A stretch of 64,000 nt of DNA, from NCBI RefSeq assembly GCF_032714615.1, contig NZ_JAWDKA010000007.1, positions 36,039-100,038 on the forward strand. The letters are read 5' to 3'. Below the pieces are notes generated by a model. That model was not told where the DNA came from, did no database searches, and saw only the letters and a list, made by a program, of their open reading frames with translations. Position numbers and translations under genes: made by a program. This document shows, in pieces, positions 35,016 to 43,834 of this stretch (position 1 is its first letter; each line of letters begins with the position of its first letter). The stretch is from Methanorbis furvi. Its GTDB lineage: Archaea > Halobacteriota > Methanomicrobia > Methanomicrobiales > Methanocorpusculaceae.

Positions 35016-35430
35016 CAGTCATCTCCTCTTCATTCTGCAGTTTTTCTATCAGCTCGCGCGGCAGCTGGTATGCGGTATGATCGCTGTAGACCGAGATGGT
35101 CCTCGAACAGACAAAGGTACTGCGCCGCCAGACGAGATCAGTCTCATGCGTTAAGGTAATGCCAACATATCCTTCTGAGCGTATGACAGCAGTCACGCCG
35201 CCGCAGGATAAGGTTGTCGTGAGAGTTGTGCGGGGATCCCCAAGTGCCATGCGGAATTCAGGCGAGAGATCAGCCGCGCCTTTGTCCGCACCGACCGCGA
35301 TGATGCAGTCGCCGTTTGGCGAGAGGTCGGTCTCTTTGGTAATCTCAAACGTACTTTTGTGCAGCGCACGGACATTTTTGTGGCCGCGGCAGTGAATGGT
35401 CTCAACGATCTCCATTGCTTTTGGTAACAT
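34990..35430 (-). CDS. DUF371 protein
   Basis: 146 aa from ATG of MLPKAMEI (ATG 35415, giving MEIVETIHCRGHKN, is equally plausible). The core IHCRGHKNVRALHKSTFEIT and IAVGADKG match DUF371, a small archaeal family of unknown role. The 3' end overlaps xseB antisense, which is unusual and could let the two transcripts interfere. Confidence 0.8.
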   Translation of the reverse strand: MLPKAMEIVETIHCRGHKNVRALHKSTFEITKETDLSPNGDCIIAVGADKGAADLSPEFRMALGDPRTTLTTTLSCGGVTAVIRSEGYVGITLTHETDLVWRRSTFVCSRTISVYSDHTAYQLPRELIEKLQNEEEMTVTLRAELR

Positions 35431-35493
35431 GGGGTCTGTGCGGACAAATAGATTGCTGATTTTTACGGCGTTGCCCATTAATTCTTGCCTCCC

Positions 35494-35645
35494 ACGGAAA
35501 AGCGGAAAACACAGAAATAAAAACATCACTGAGAGGCGTGAACATCACGGAATCTGAAAAAACAATTCATTTCCGTGCTGTTCTCGTCTGCTCCGTGATG
35601 TTTTTTTCTGTGAAATTTCCGTGTGCTCCGTTTTTCCGTGGGCGG
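35494..35645. repeat. Family B repeat, copy 1
   Basis: Inverted arms, CCCACGGAAAAGCGGAAAAC at the left and its degenerate inverse (CTCCGTTTTTCCGTGGGC, right end about 35643), enclose ATCACGGAATCTGAAAAAAC and TCCGTGATGTTTTTTTCTGTG. A close relative is the repeat at 52337-52513. It fills the gap between DUF371 and the next gene. A-T runs flank GC-rich stems, consistent with a non-coding hairpin element. Confidence 0.65.
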
Positions 35646-35760
35646 AGCTACAACGATATGTTAACTGCCAATAAACGAATTTATGGACAAAGTCGATTTT
35701 CACCACACCATTTTCTGTATCAGTAGCTTAACTATCTGGGAAAGCAACATAATCTGCACA

Positions 35761-36348
35761 ATGGATAACGATAATGATCTGATAATTCTTGACTGTCCGG
35801 TCTGCGGGGAGGAGACGGATTTTGAAATCCTCAAAGAGCCGCCGGAAGCAGTCGTGCGCTGCACTGAGTGCGGGCACACCATGCGCATCACCTTAAAGGA
35901 GCCGAAAATTTACACCATCAAAACAATCGTCAGCTACGCCACCGAGTCGCACACCGGAACCATTGAACTGATGGAGGGTGACATCTGTGCGGTTGGCGAC
36001 CTGCTGGTTGCAGAGGTCGGCGATGAGTCCTACGGTGTTGAGGTCATGTCGATTGAACAGAACGATGCACGCAGAACAAAACTGCCGGCAGAAAAGATCG
36101 ATGTCCTCTGGACGCGGCTGGTAGACAAAGTCATCATCCGTGCATCACTCAACAAGGGTGCCCTCACAATTCCTCTCTACGAACAGGTACCGGGAGACAA
36201 GGTTTACACCGTGGATCACATCACCACCATCGGCGGAAAACAGTTCCGGGTCACCAGAATCAAACTGCGGAAAGGAAACGTGATCGAACGAAAGGATAAA
36301 TCCGCCCAGGCGCGTGAGATCAAACGCATCTACGGCGAACGATCATAA
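35761..36348 (+). CDS. HVO_0476-type zinc finger protein
   Basis: 195 aa starting MDNDNDLIILDC. A CPVCG and CTECGH pair, with 19 or so residues between, form a single zinc finger at the N-terminus. The rest is a beta-rich domain with many acid/base charges. This is the archaeal family named after HVO_0476, of unknown function. No ribosome binding site is evident; a short leader is likely. Confidence 0.8.
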   Translation: MDNDNDLIILDCPVCGEETDFEILKEPPEAVVRCTECGHTMRITLKEPKIYTIKTIVSYATESHTGTIELMEGDICAVGDLLVAEVGDESYGVEVMSIEQNDARRTKLPAEKIDVLWTRLVDKVIIRASLNKGALTIPLYEQVPGDKVYTVDHITTIGGKQFRVTRIKLRKGNVIERKDKSAQAREIKRIYGERS

Positions 36349-36455
36349 TCACTCCCCTTTTTTCTGACAGTTAACACAACAGCCGGTAATTTCATCAATC
36401 CGGCAATGTTACTGTGATGCAAAAGTATCAAAGAAAATTCAAAAAAAAAGTATTT

Positions 36456-37169
36456 TCAGGCAGTTGTTGTAGTGTATGCCTGAATGACCTTCATGTCAAT
36501 GGTGTCATAACCATACTGAAGAACCATCTCTTCATCGGTCTTGCTGGTTACAAGAGCCGGGCGGATTGCCATGGTCACATTGCCGGTTGCATCCTCGGTC
36601 GGGAAATTCATAATTCCCATGGTGCCAACGGTCCAGTTCGCATAATCAATACCCATCTCTTCTGCACTTTCCTTGGTATAAACGGTCTTGAAGTAGTCGC
36701 CGGTCGACTGAACAGTGCGGGACTGGCCTGCACCGAGACCTATGACGCCTGAGGCAATCTGATTGTACTCCTGATTCAGCATCCGGAACGGATACTCATA
36801 GGAGGAGTTGATGAGAATTGCCGAGCCGTTCACAACATCAACCTGCTGACCTGCAATAACACCCAGATTCTGGGTTGCGGCTGGAAGTTTGTCTACAGAG
36901 GATGCGTTGAAGACGTCAATGGAGGAGGTCACCATAGGGGTATTATTGATGTACATGGTGTATTCGACCTCTACGAGATTGCCTGCCTCAACAACACCGC
37001 CGGTCGGCGTTGCGTTGCCGTTTTGATTAAAGATCGTGCTCAGACCTGAGAACGAAACAATACACATTACAACAATCAGGACACAAAAGCAGACAACGCC
37101 TATCTGGGTCCAGTTGATGTCTTTTTTCTGAGGCTTATCGCCTGAGTTACTCTTCGTCTGTACTGCCAT
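36456..37169 (-). CDS. Membrane-anchored FKBP-like peptidyl-prolyl isomerase
   Basis: 237 aa, start MAVQTKSNSG. One membrane helix after residue 20 (IGVVCFCVLIVVMCIVSF), with the C-terminal domain outside. That domain has NLVEVEYTMYIN and GVIGLGAGQSRTV, reminiscent of FKBP-type isomerases of methanogens; several active-site positions are diverged. It probably assists folding of extracellular proteins. Assignment moderate. Confidence 0.6.
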   Translation of the reverse strand: MAVQTKSNSGDKPQKKDINWTQIGVVCFCVLIVVMCIVSFSGLSTIFNQNGNATPTGGVVEAGNLVEVEYTMYINNTPMVTSSIDVFNASSVDKLPAATQNLGVIAGQQVDVVNGSAILINSSYEYPFRMLNQEYNQIASGVIGLGAGQSRTVQSTGDYFKTVYTKESAEEMGIDYANWTVGTMGIMNFPTEDATGNVTMAIRPALVTSKTDEEMVLQYGYDTIDMKVIQAYTTTTA

Positions 37170-37315
37170 TTCTCTATAGTATGGGAAGGGATGCCTCATA
37201 AAGTAGTTGCTGTGTTTTGTCGTCAGGTGCAGGGACGGTGCATTTTTTTTATGTATGAATCGTCCACGAAAAACGCGGGGCGAAATCTAAGAGACAAAGC
37301 CGACCACAAGATAAT

Positions 37316-37349
37316 ATTTATATAAAATTATAACTTACTATTAGTAAGT
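37316..37349 (+). promoter_or_regulatory. hsp20 TATA box and palindromic operator
   Basis: A TATA element (TTTATATAAAA, 37316-37326) is followed by ACTTACTATTAGTAAGT at 37333-37349, a 17-nt palindrome with one central mismatch. It overlaps the predicted transcription start (~37346). This position is typical for a repressor binding site. The sequence differs from known archaeal heat-shock operators such as Phr sites, so the regulator is unknown. Confidence 0.6.
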
Positions 37350-37396
37350 CACAATGAACCAACCCCTGAGCGAGTGACCATTGCGAGGAAAATATT

Positions 37397-37885
37397 ATGC
37401 AACTCAAACCATACCTATTCAGTTTCAGCTCCCTCGGCGGAGAGATCGACTCACTCTTTGCAGAGATGGAAGCACGCGCAACAGCACTTATGAACCAGTC
37501 CGGAGCGGCAAATCTCCCGGCAGCAGTAAAAAGCGGAAACCTTTGTGTGTTCGGCAACGATTTTCATGTAGATCTCTGTGAAAACGAAAACGAGATCATC
37601 ATCGTAACCGACCTGCCGGGAATTGAAAAAGAAGATATCACTGTCCGGCTTTTAAACCCGGAAACCCTGCTCATCAAAACCGAGCAGCGTGCGGAGATCG
37701 AAGAGACGGATGATGCAGGAACCTATCATCTGCGCGAAAGAAAAATGGGCAGCATGCAGAGAACCATTCACCTGCCGTCAGAAGTAATTGCCGACTGCGC
37801 AAAAGCAAGCTTCAAGAATGGTGTAATGGAGATAACGTTACAGAAAAAACCTACCGAAGAAGGAGTCGCAATCGATATCGAATAA
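37397..37885 (+). CDS. hsp20: Small heat-shock protein Hsp20
   Basis: 162 aa. Alpha-crystallin domain from about residue 55: FHVDLCENENEIIIVTDLPG with KEDITVRLL, ending in the conserved AKASFKNGVMEITLQK. ATP-independent chaperone that binds unfolding proteins. A GAGG site precedes the ATG. The 45-nt leader contains a 7-codon frame (MNQPLSE, 37354-37377), probably chance. The gene lies downstream of a palindromic operator. Confidence 0.93.
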   Translation: MQLKPYLFSFSSLGGEIDSLFAEMEARATALMNQSGAANLPAAVKSGNLCVFGNDFHVDLCENENEIIIVTDLPGIEKEDITVRLLNPETLLIKTEQRAEIEETDDAGTYHLRERKMGSMQRTIHLPSEVIADCAKASFKNGVMEITLQKKPTEEGVAIDIE

Positions 37886-38010
37886 GACACGATCCCCCTC
37901 AACCATTCTGCAGGACAACAATTTCCGATCCCAATAGTATACTAAAATACTCCCCTCTTTTTTCGTTCGATGCATTGATGATGTTCTGCCGCGAATAACT
38001 ACCTCAAGCC

Positions 38011-39552
38011 ATGGAAAAGAAGCAGGTCCGGGACTACATGACGCATGACGTCATCAGCGTTGATGCGGGTGAGACCATCGGTGATGTGATCCGACTGATC
38101 CGCACAACGCATCATGACGGATTTCCGGTCGTGCGGCAGGGCAAAGTCGTCGGCTACATCTCCGCACGCGACATTATCGGCGAACATCCGCTGACAACCG
38201 TGGATCAGAAAATGTCGCGCCACCCGATCAAGGCCACATCGGATCTGACGATCACCGAAGTTGCCCGCAGAATTTTCCGGTCCGGCATTCAGAAGCTGCC
38301 GGTTGTTGATGAAGATAATACTCTGATCGGCATCGTCTCCAATGTGGATGTGATCCGTTCCCAGATTGAACGGGTAACTCCGGAAAAAGTTTTCAATTTT
38401 ATGAGCACGCTTCACACGCTCTATGGTGTCAATACCCATTTGAAGAGCGGAACAGTGCCGGTAAAAGATATTCAGCCGACCCAGGCCTGCGTATATCAGG
38501 ACGAGCTTGAAGGCAGGATGTACGAATTGAAGATGCATCTCGCAGAGCCGGTGATCGCAGTGAGTTTCCGCGACCGGTTGATTCTCGTGGACGGGCACCA
38601 TCGCGCGGTTGCGGCGCAGCGTCTGGGCCTGCCTGAGCTTGATGCGTATGTTGTGAATATTGATGCAGACATTGAGCTTGGTCTTGAAAAGACCGCTCAC
38701 TCGATGGGCATCTACTCTCTTGAGGATGTTAAGATTGATGACAGCCCGGAACACTCCCTGGTAGGTCCTACGCATCCGGGTCTGATACCGTCCGAGAAAA
38801 AACTGGTTTCTGAGTATATGACGATGCATGTCTTCAGTGTGCCGGTCTTTGGAACGGTGAAGGATGTGATCCGGCTGATACGCGAGACCGGTCATGACGG
38901 GTTTCCGGTTGTGAACCGCGAGTCAAAGGTTGTCGGGTTTATTGCAGCCCGGGATATTGTCGGGGCTGCTGCTGCAGATCCGATTGCGTCAATTATGGAG
39001 AAGGTTCTTCTGAAGACTTATCCTGACAGCGGGATGACGGATGTTGCACGCAAAATGTTTCGATTCTGCATTCAAAAACTGCCGGTGATCAATCATCAGG
39101 ATGAACTTATCGGCATCATCACCAATGCGGATGTGATCCGTTCCCAGATTGAGAAGGTGACGCCCGGAAAAGTTTTTGACTATATTCAGACGTTGAAGAC
39201 GCTTTATGATGTGCAGCCGGTGCTTTCGTCAGGGATGGTGCCGGTCAACCGTCTGATGCCGACGCAGTCGAAGGTGTATATGGATGAGCTGGACGGCAGA
39301 AGCTACGAGATCACGAAGGGTCTTGCAGAACCGCTGATCGTTGTGCGAAGACAGGGAAAACTGATTCTGATCGACGGACACCACCGTGCGGTTGCGGCGA
39401 ACAGGATGCGCCTGAAAGAGCTTGACGCATACATCATCGATATCGATCTAGAAGAGGAGCTCGGTATTGAAAAAACAGCGCGGAACATGCATCTGCGGAC
39501 GTTGTCTGATGTGCAGGTGGTCGATGAGTCGCGCTGCGCATTTCTTGCGTGA
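38011..39552 (+). CDS. Duplicated CBS-CBS-ParB/Srx-like protein
   Basis: 513 aa of two tandem units, residues 2-260 and 262-513. Each unit holds a CBS pair (DYMTHDVISVDAGET / EYMTMHVFSVPVFGT start each) and then a ParB/sulfiredoxin-like domain with the hallmark VDGHHRAVAAQRLGL / IDGHHRAVAANRMRL. That fold includes ParB CTPases, sulfiredoxin and the ADP-dependent free serine kinase SerK. CBS pairs often sense adenylates. A nucleotide-regulated enzyme is a reasonable inference, but the substrate is unknown. The duplication is recent enough to see throughout. Confidence 0.78.
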   Translation: MEKKQVRDYMTHDVISVDAGETIGDVIRLIRTTHHDGFPVVRQGKVVGYISARDIIGEHPLTTVDQKMSRHPIKATSDLTITEVARRIFRSGIQKLPVVDEDNTLIGIVSNVDVIRSQIERVTPEKVFNFMSTLHTLYGVNTHLKSGTVPVKDIQPTQACVYQDELEGRMYELKMHLAEPVIAVSFRDRLILVDGHHRAVAAQRLGLPELDAYVVNIDADIELGLEKTAHSMGIYSLEDVKIDDSPEHSLVGPTHPGLIPSEKKLVSEYMTMHVFSVPVFGTVKDVIRLIRETGHDGFPVVNRESKVVGFIAARDIVGAAAADPIASIMEKVLLKTYPDSGMTDVARKMFRFCIQKLPVINHQDELIGIITNADVIRSQIEKVTPGKVFDYIQTLKTLYDVQPVLSSGMVPVNRLMPTQSKVYMDELDGRSYEITKGLAEPLIVVRRQGKLILIDGHHRAVAANRMRLKELDAYIIDIDLEEELGIEKTARNMHLRTLSDVQVVDESRCAFLA

Positions 39553-39778
39553 TGAAACGCGAATAACGCAAATAGCGCGAATAAAAAATCGCCAATGGCG
39601 ATTTTTATGGAGTTATCATAGTAATATATTTTTAGACGATTCCCTCTGTTCAGAAAAAAAACGCAAACAATTTTTTTTTATTTTGAAAAATCGCCATTGG
39701 CGATTTTTTTTTTATTCGCGCTATTCCGCGAAGCGGTGAGCAGGCCGAAGGCATGCGATTCGCGCTATTAGCGTTTCA
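39553..39778. repeat. Family A repeat, copy 2 (between two stop codons)
   Basis: Runs from TGAAACGCGAATAACGC (beside the stop of the CBS gene) to GCTATTAGCGTTTCA, whose TCA is the stop of endoQ on the other strand. Inside are two palindromes AAAAATCGCC(A/T)(T/A)GGCGATTTTT at about 39585 and 39692, each T-flanked, and ATATATTTTTAGACGA and GCGGTGAGCAGGCCGAAGGC, all shared in inverse with the element at 9717-9957. It looks like a mobile repeat that now acts as a two-way terminator. Confidence 0.7.
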
Positions 39779-40894
39779 AAATTCAAACGATCCGTACTTT
39801 CCGCCGCCGCCGGGAATCAGTGTGACGCGCCCCTCACGCATTTTCACAACAGCCTCGGCAACCTCGGGCGACACCGAACAGAGATCAGCGAACGGGACCT
39901 CAAGCAGCACAGCAATCTCATTATCGAACGCCTCGATAAATCTGCAGTACATCGCCGCACACTTTTTCGTGTTCGGTGAAGACACAGCAAGCACGCGGGC
40001 AATCACTTCGCCGAGCGGAATCATCTTCACATACGGCGGCCGCACTGTCGGCTCTGTCAGCGTCGAAAGCTTCTCCGCACGCTCGCGCACGCCAAGTTTA
40101 ATCCTCCCCTTATCATGCGGACATTTCCAGTGAAGAGTGTTTGCTTCAGCAAGGGAAAACTGCGTATAACAGCGGGTGCATGCCGTGCGGTTGTACTTTC
40201 CTTCCTCTGGGAAAAATCCTGCATTCAGTACAACCGCATTGTTGCAAATTGCGGCAAGGACAGCCTTAGGCGTATCGCCTGAGATCTCCATCCGCGTAAA
40301 CTCTCGGCCGAGCTTCACCGGCGTCGGGCTGTGGGCATCAGAGTTCGTCAGAAAAGGAACATCAGCAAACTCAGCAATCCCTGCGCCATACGTTGAATCA
40401 GCGGAAAGGCCAAGCTCGCAGAACTCAAAACTCTCCTCACCGTAACACTCAGACGGCGCAGCGTACGCCGCAAACAGGGACGTCCACGGCGTGAACGCGT
40501 GCGCAGGGCCGATGACTCCTCCAACCTCATGTACGGCTGATGCAATCTCCTCGCCGTTCATATGCAGGTGCGGCCTGCCGGACGTTGCAAGATGCGTGCA
40601 GGATGGGGTGAAAAGCTCCTGCAACTCAGCAAACTGATCAAACGTCTCTGCCAGAATAACATGATGCACGCGTGACGAGTCCTCAACCTCGGTCTGCGGC
40701 ACCACCGTAATACCGTAGGCATTGTCCACAAACGGCTCCCACATCCTCCGCCACTCAGGATGCAGCGCATCCCCGCTGCCGATCACATGAATTCCTTTTA
40801 TCCTGCATCCGGCAAGAATATTTTCCGGCAGCATATCAGGTGACGTTGCCATCGAAAAACAGGAGTGAAGATGAAGATCGATATTTTTCTGCAT
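39776..40894 (-). CDS. endoQ: Endonuclease Q (PHP-fold DNA repair nuclease)
   Basis: 372 aa from ATG 40894 after GGTGA (GTG 40903 is the alternative). PHP metal motifs are NIDLHLHSCFS, GSGDALHPEW, HHVILAE, GPAHAFTPW and LTNSDAHSPT. A Cys cluster CTRCYTQF...WKCPHDKG follows, as in EndoQ, which nicks DNA 5' of uracil, hypoxanthine and abasic sites. It is last in a long operon and starts just inside the PAC2 stop region. Confidence 0.85.
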   Translation of the reverse strand: MQKNIDLHLHSCFSMATSPDMLPENILAGCRIKGIHVIGSGDALHPEWRRMWEPFVDNAYGITVVPQTEVEDSSRVHHVILAETFDQFAELQELFTPSCTHLATSGRPHLHMNGEEIASAVHEVGGVIGPAHAFTPWTSLFAAYAAPSECYGEESFEFCELGLSADSTYGAGIAEFADVPFLTNSDAHSPTPVKLGREFTRMEISGDTPKAVLAAICNNAVVLNAGFFPEEGKYNRTACTRCYTQFSLAEANTLHWKCPHDKGRIKLGVRERAEKLSTLTEPTVRPPYVKMIPLGEVIARVLAVSSPNTKKCAAMYCRFIEAFDNEIAVLLEVPFADLCSVSPEVAEAVVKMREGRVTLIPGGGGKYGSFEF

Positions 40895-40899
40895 GAAAC

Positions 40900-41661
40900 T
40901 CACCCAATGTAGCTGAGATCATCTGGCGGGCGGGGGCCGACAGCAGACGCCGCCGCGGCTGCAAGATCTGTCATCATCTGCTCTGCAAGATCCGTCAGCT
41001 CCGTGCGGTCTGCGTGGAGGTGAACCAATCGCTCCAGCACATCAAGCACCGCAGTTGAACTGACCGGATCCACCAGATATCCTGAGGTCTCGCCAAGAAG
41101 CGCAATCCCTTCCATCCCATGCAGCCGTCCGAGCGTGATTAACAATCCTGCCGCACCGATGATTCCACCGACCGGCTCCTCAGGATTGATCACAGCGCCT
41201 GCTGCAATCACCTCCTCCTTGAGTTTTGATGAACTCAGAGCCGAGAGAACACGTGGATGCTCAATCATCCTGCCAACCCCGTAGCCGCCGAGAGTGTAGA
41301 CCCGCTTAACGCCCAAGAGATCAAACACCCGCAGGTATGCCTCGGCAAGCGTGTAATGGCCTTCGGGTGTTGTGCTCTGACAGTCGCCTGCAAGAAAAAG
41401 CAGAGGCTGATGGTTTTCTGTCTCAGGCACAAAAAATATTTCATTCCTCGGCAGCCTGAGAACCGAATCCTCAGACAGATACATCTGCGGAGGAAACAGG
41501 GTTGAAGTTATCTCAGCAACCTTTACTGCGGACAGTGCACGGATGAGATGATCCACGACCAGTTTTCCAACGTGCCCCACGCCCGGCAGTCCTGCGACTG
41601 CAACCGGACATGAGTGGGCGGACACATCCTCCACATACCAGCGGACGTTTACCTGTTCCAT
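40900..41661 (-). CDS. Proteasome assembly chaperone family (PAC2)
   Basis: 253 aa. VAGLPGVGHVGKLVVDHLI and TLGGYGVGRMIEHPRV are conserved PAC2-family segments. Archaeal homologues include PbaB, which assists proteasome assembly or acts with AAA proteins. It starts within nop10 (13-nt overlap) and ends before endoQ, part of the same operon. Confidence 0.82.
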   Translation of the reverse strand: MEQVNVRWYVEDVSAHSCPVAVAGLPGVGHVGKLVVDHLIRALSAVKVAEITSTLFPPQMYLSEDSVLRLPRNEIFFVPETENHQPLLFLAGDCQSTTPEGHYTLAEAYLRVFDLLGVKRVYTLGGYGVGRMIEHPRVLSALSSSKLKEEVIAAGAVINPEEPVGGIIGAAGLLITLGRLHGMEGIALLGETSGYLVDPVSSTAVLDVLERLVHLHADRTELTDLAEQMMTDLAAAAASAVGPRPPDDLSYIG

Positions 41662-41810
41662 TCGCGCACCATCCGCCGATACTTTCCATACCGGTCCTGT
41701 ACAGAGTAGCGGGCAGGATGCACACTAACCGTCTCGGCCCCGCATTGGGGGCAGACGTTCAAAAGAGTATAGGTGTGATCAATCGGGCATTGCCGGATAT
41801 GACCAGTCAT
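41649..41810 (-). CDS. nop10: H/ACA ribonucleoprotein subunit Nop10
   Basis: 53 aa too short for a usual scan: MTGHIRQCPIDHTYTLLNVC opens with a zinc ribbon (C8...C20-x2-C23) and continues HPARYSVQDRYGKYRR, the classic Nop10 tail. It is an essential part of the RNA-guided pseudouridylation complex with Cbf5, L7Ae and Gar1. It follows aIF2-alpha by 14 nt and overlaps PAC2, as in many archaea. Confidence 0.95.
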   Translation of the reverse strand: MTGHIRQCPIDHTYTLLNVCPQCGAETVSVHPARYSVQDRYGKYRRMVREWNR

Positions 41811-41824
41811 AAACTACTCCGAAA

Positions 41825-42598
41825 TTATTTCTGCTTACGCACCAGTTTCCCGGTACCGTCAGCACGTTCCAGAACTCCGATTGCGGCGTCTGCAGCTTTT
41901 TCCAGAACTTTTTCTGCAGTCTTGTAATCGGGTGCAACAACCTTTACCCGGTATTTGGGTGCGCCCAAGTACAGAATTTCGATCTCGGCTCCGTCAACCT
42001 TCGGCTCGGCTGAACGAAGAGCGCGGCGGATCACATTCACACCGTCGGGTTTGCTGGACGTAAGTTCAAGGACAGCAGAAACCGTAACTTTTGGAACTTT
42101 TACGTTTTCTGATGCAACCTTCATCAGCGCAGACTTTGCAGAGTCTGGAAGCGCGAACTTTTCTAATGTTGCATCACCGTAAACGACGATGTCCTCAAAT
42201 GCGGCATAGAGAGATGAGAACTCCTTATACATCGCATCCTCGATCTCCTTTTCTGCAACTTTGCTCTCTGCAGAAGCGAAACCTATCCACTTGTGAGCTT
42301 TTTGTTCGTTTTTCCAGTCCTGAATTTTTTCACGGCGCTGGTGTTCATTCACATCTTTGAGGGAGAGATCAATATGGCCACGGCCTGCGTCTACGTGAAG
42401 AACTTTACAGACAACTTTTTGTCCCTCACGAATATAGTCCCGGATGTATTTGATCCATCCACGGGCAATCTCCGCAATCGGGATTAAACCCTGACGTCCT
42501 TCATACTCATCCAGGGCAACGAATGCCGCAAAGTCCTTGACCTCTGTAACGCTGCAGACGACAAGTTCTCCTTCTATTGGCCAGTCTCTTTCACTCAT
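41825..42598 (-). CDS. eif2a: Translation initiation factor aIF2 alpha subunit
   Basis: 257 aa. N-terminal S1/OB domain (GELVVCSVTEVKDFAAFVAL, IDLSLKDVN), a central helical domain, then a C-terminal alpha/beta domain. With beta and gamma it delivers initiator tRNA to the ribosome. In operon between S27e and Nop10, the standard archaeal gene order. Confidence 0.95.
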   Translation of the reverse strand: MSERDWPIEGELVVCSVTEVKDFAAFVALDEYEGRQGLIPIAEIARGWIKYIRDYIREGQKVVCKVLHVDAGRGHIDLSLKDVNEHQRREKIQDWKNEQKAHKWIGFASAESKVAEKEIEDAMYKEFSSLYAAFEDIVVYGDATLEKFALPDSAKSALMKVASENVKVPKVTVSAVLELTSSKPDGVNVIRRALRSAEPKVDGAEIEILYLGAPKYRVKVVAPDYKTAEKVLEKAADAAIGVLERADGTGKLVRKQK

Positions 42599-42616
42599 TG
42601 ATTACATTTCCAGAAT

Positions 42617-42805
42617 TTATTCGTAGGAGGCTACGACATCTGCTTTGATGTCTGCCTTGCCGCCGGTCGGCTCTGCAAGGACGCGTCCGCAGACGATGCA
42701 CTCTACTTTGGAGGATGCTTTGTCGAACACGAGCTGTTCATGCTCGCAGTCCGGACACTTTACCTTCAGAAACTTGCTCCGGTTTTCGCGGGTTGCTTTT
42801 ACCAT
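42617..42805 (-). CDS. rps27e: Ribosomal protein S27e
   Basis: 62 aa with four zinc-binding cysteines, CPDCEHEQ and CIVCGRVL. Small-subunit protein eS27 of archaea and eukaryotes. 7 nt downstream of L44e in the same operon. Confidence 0.95.
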   Translation of the reverse strand: MVKATRENRSKFLKVKCPDCEHEQLVFDKASSKVECIVCGRVLAEPTGGKADIKADVVASYE

Positions 42806-42812
42806 TTTGTTC

Positions 42813-43091
42813 TCACTCCGTAAGTTCGAATTTGCCAGCGCGGTATCCTGCTCTCAGGTGTGCCTTACCGCACTCTTTGCACCGGTAGCGCACGTTGATC
42901 TTCTTGGTCGGCTTGTCTCCTCCCGGAACCTTGCCGAACTTACCGCGGTTTCCAACGGAGCTGCGGCGTGCCTTCTGCCGGTCAATCCAGTGGAGGCCGG
43001 TTGTCTTACCCTTCTTTACCTTTTCTACCTCGTGCTCGGTATGCTTCCGGCAAAACGGGCAGTAGGTGTTGAATTTTACTGGTCTTTTCAT
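42813..43091 (-). CDS. rpl44e: Ribosomal protein L44e
   Basis: 92 aa, basic, start [20 protein letters not shown]; zinc ribbon CPFC...CKECG. Large-subunit protein eL42 of archaea and eukaryotes, near the E site. A longer upstream frame exists but only residues from this ATG match. Co-transcribed with S27e. Confidence 0.95.
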   Translation of the reverse strand: MKRPVKFNTYCPFCRKHTEHEVEKVKKGKTTGLHWIDRQKARRSSVGNRGKFGKVPGGDKPTKKINVRYRCKECGKAHLRAGYRAGKFELTE

Positions 43092-43132
43092 AATTATTGT
43101 CCCCTCTAAATCAAGGATACCGAATACCATAC

Positions 43133-43834
43133 TTATTTGCGAAGCCTGATATTTAATGCTATGTTGCGGTTGCAAAGAATTTCTGCCATGGGTTGTGGCA
43201 GCGAAACGATATCTCCTGGCGAAAGAGCATAGCACCGTCCGCTATAATCTTGAAATTCCTCGACTTTTTGTTGTACCATGATAACGCGGTACGATTCGGG
43301 AGCAGTTTCTGCATCGGCGTTTCCATTCTGGAACACTTCATCTGCATGCGCGTCCGCAAATGAAACCTCATCCACTAAAAGCGGCTCGTCTGCTGCCGAA
43401 ACGGCAGAGGCCGGAGTGAAGTGGAATGCGGTTGTGGTATCTAATATCTGTTTGCCGTCAAGAAGAGCCTTTCTGCATGACGTGGCAGAATCTGCAACAA
43501 CCTCATAGAGAGTTCGCTCACCCGGAACCATTGATCTGAGCTCTTCGCGGTTGATCTCCTCACCGGTTGCTTTGGCAAGGGCAAGGGAGAAAATTTTCCT
43601 GGTCCGCTCTGCATACAGGTCGCGGATGTACTCGCGCAGGCTTTCGCGTTCCTTTAAGAGAATCTGCACTCCTTCACCGAAGGGGTCTCCCATGCTGCGG
43701 GCTTCGGCGGTGAGAGCGGTAAGTGCTGTATGAACGTCCTCGTAAAGTGCTGCCGGAATGTCAGTTAACGAGCCGCTGTTGCGTTCGTCGATTAAGTAGC
43801 CGTGCAGTTCAGAGATGCTGATGCGGTCAGGCAT
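43133..43834 (-). CDS. gins51: GINS complex subunit (Gins51 type)
   Basis: 233 aa. An N-terminal helical domain ([10 protein letters not shown]... [16 protein letters not shown]) and a C-terminal beta domain, [20 protein letters not shown], typical of archaeal Gins51. GINS bridges MCM and polymerases in the replisome. It starts one base after the PriS stop (TAAATG), so coupled; L44e follows. The middle (residues 140-180) is acidic and unconserved. Confidence 0.88.
   Translation of the reverse strand: MPDRISISELHGYLIDERNSGSLTDIPAALYEDVHTALTALTAEARSMGDPFGEGVQILLKERESLREYIRDLYAERTRKIFSLALAKATGEEINREELRSMVPGERTLYEVVADSATSCRKALLDGKQILDTTTAFHFTPASAVSAADEPLLVDEVSFADAHADEVFQNGNADAETAPESYRVIMVQQKVEEFQDYSGRCYALSPGDIVSLPQPMAEILCNRNIALNIRLRK

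Noticed and set aside
37354..37377. Seven-codon leader peptide before hsp20
   Set aside because: MNQPLSE has no attenuation features and archaeal hsp20 genes are not known to use leader peptides; likely chance.
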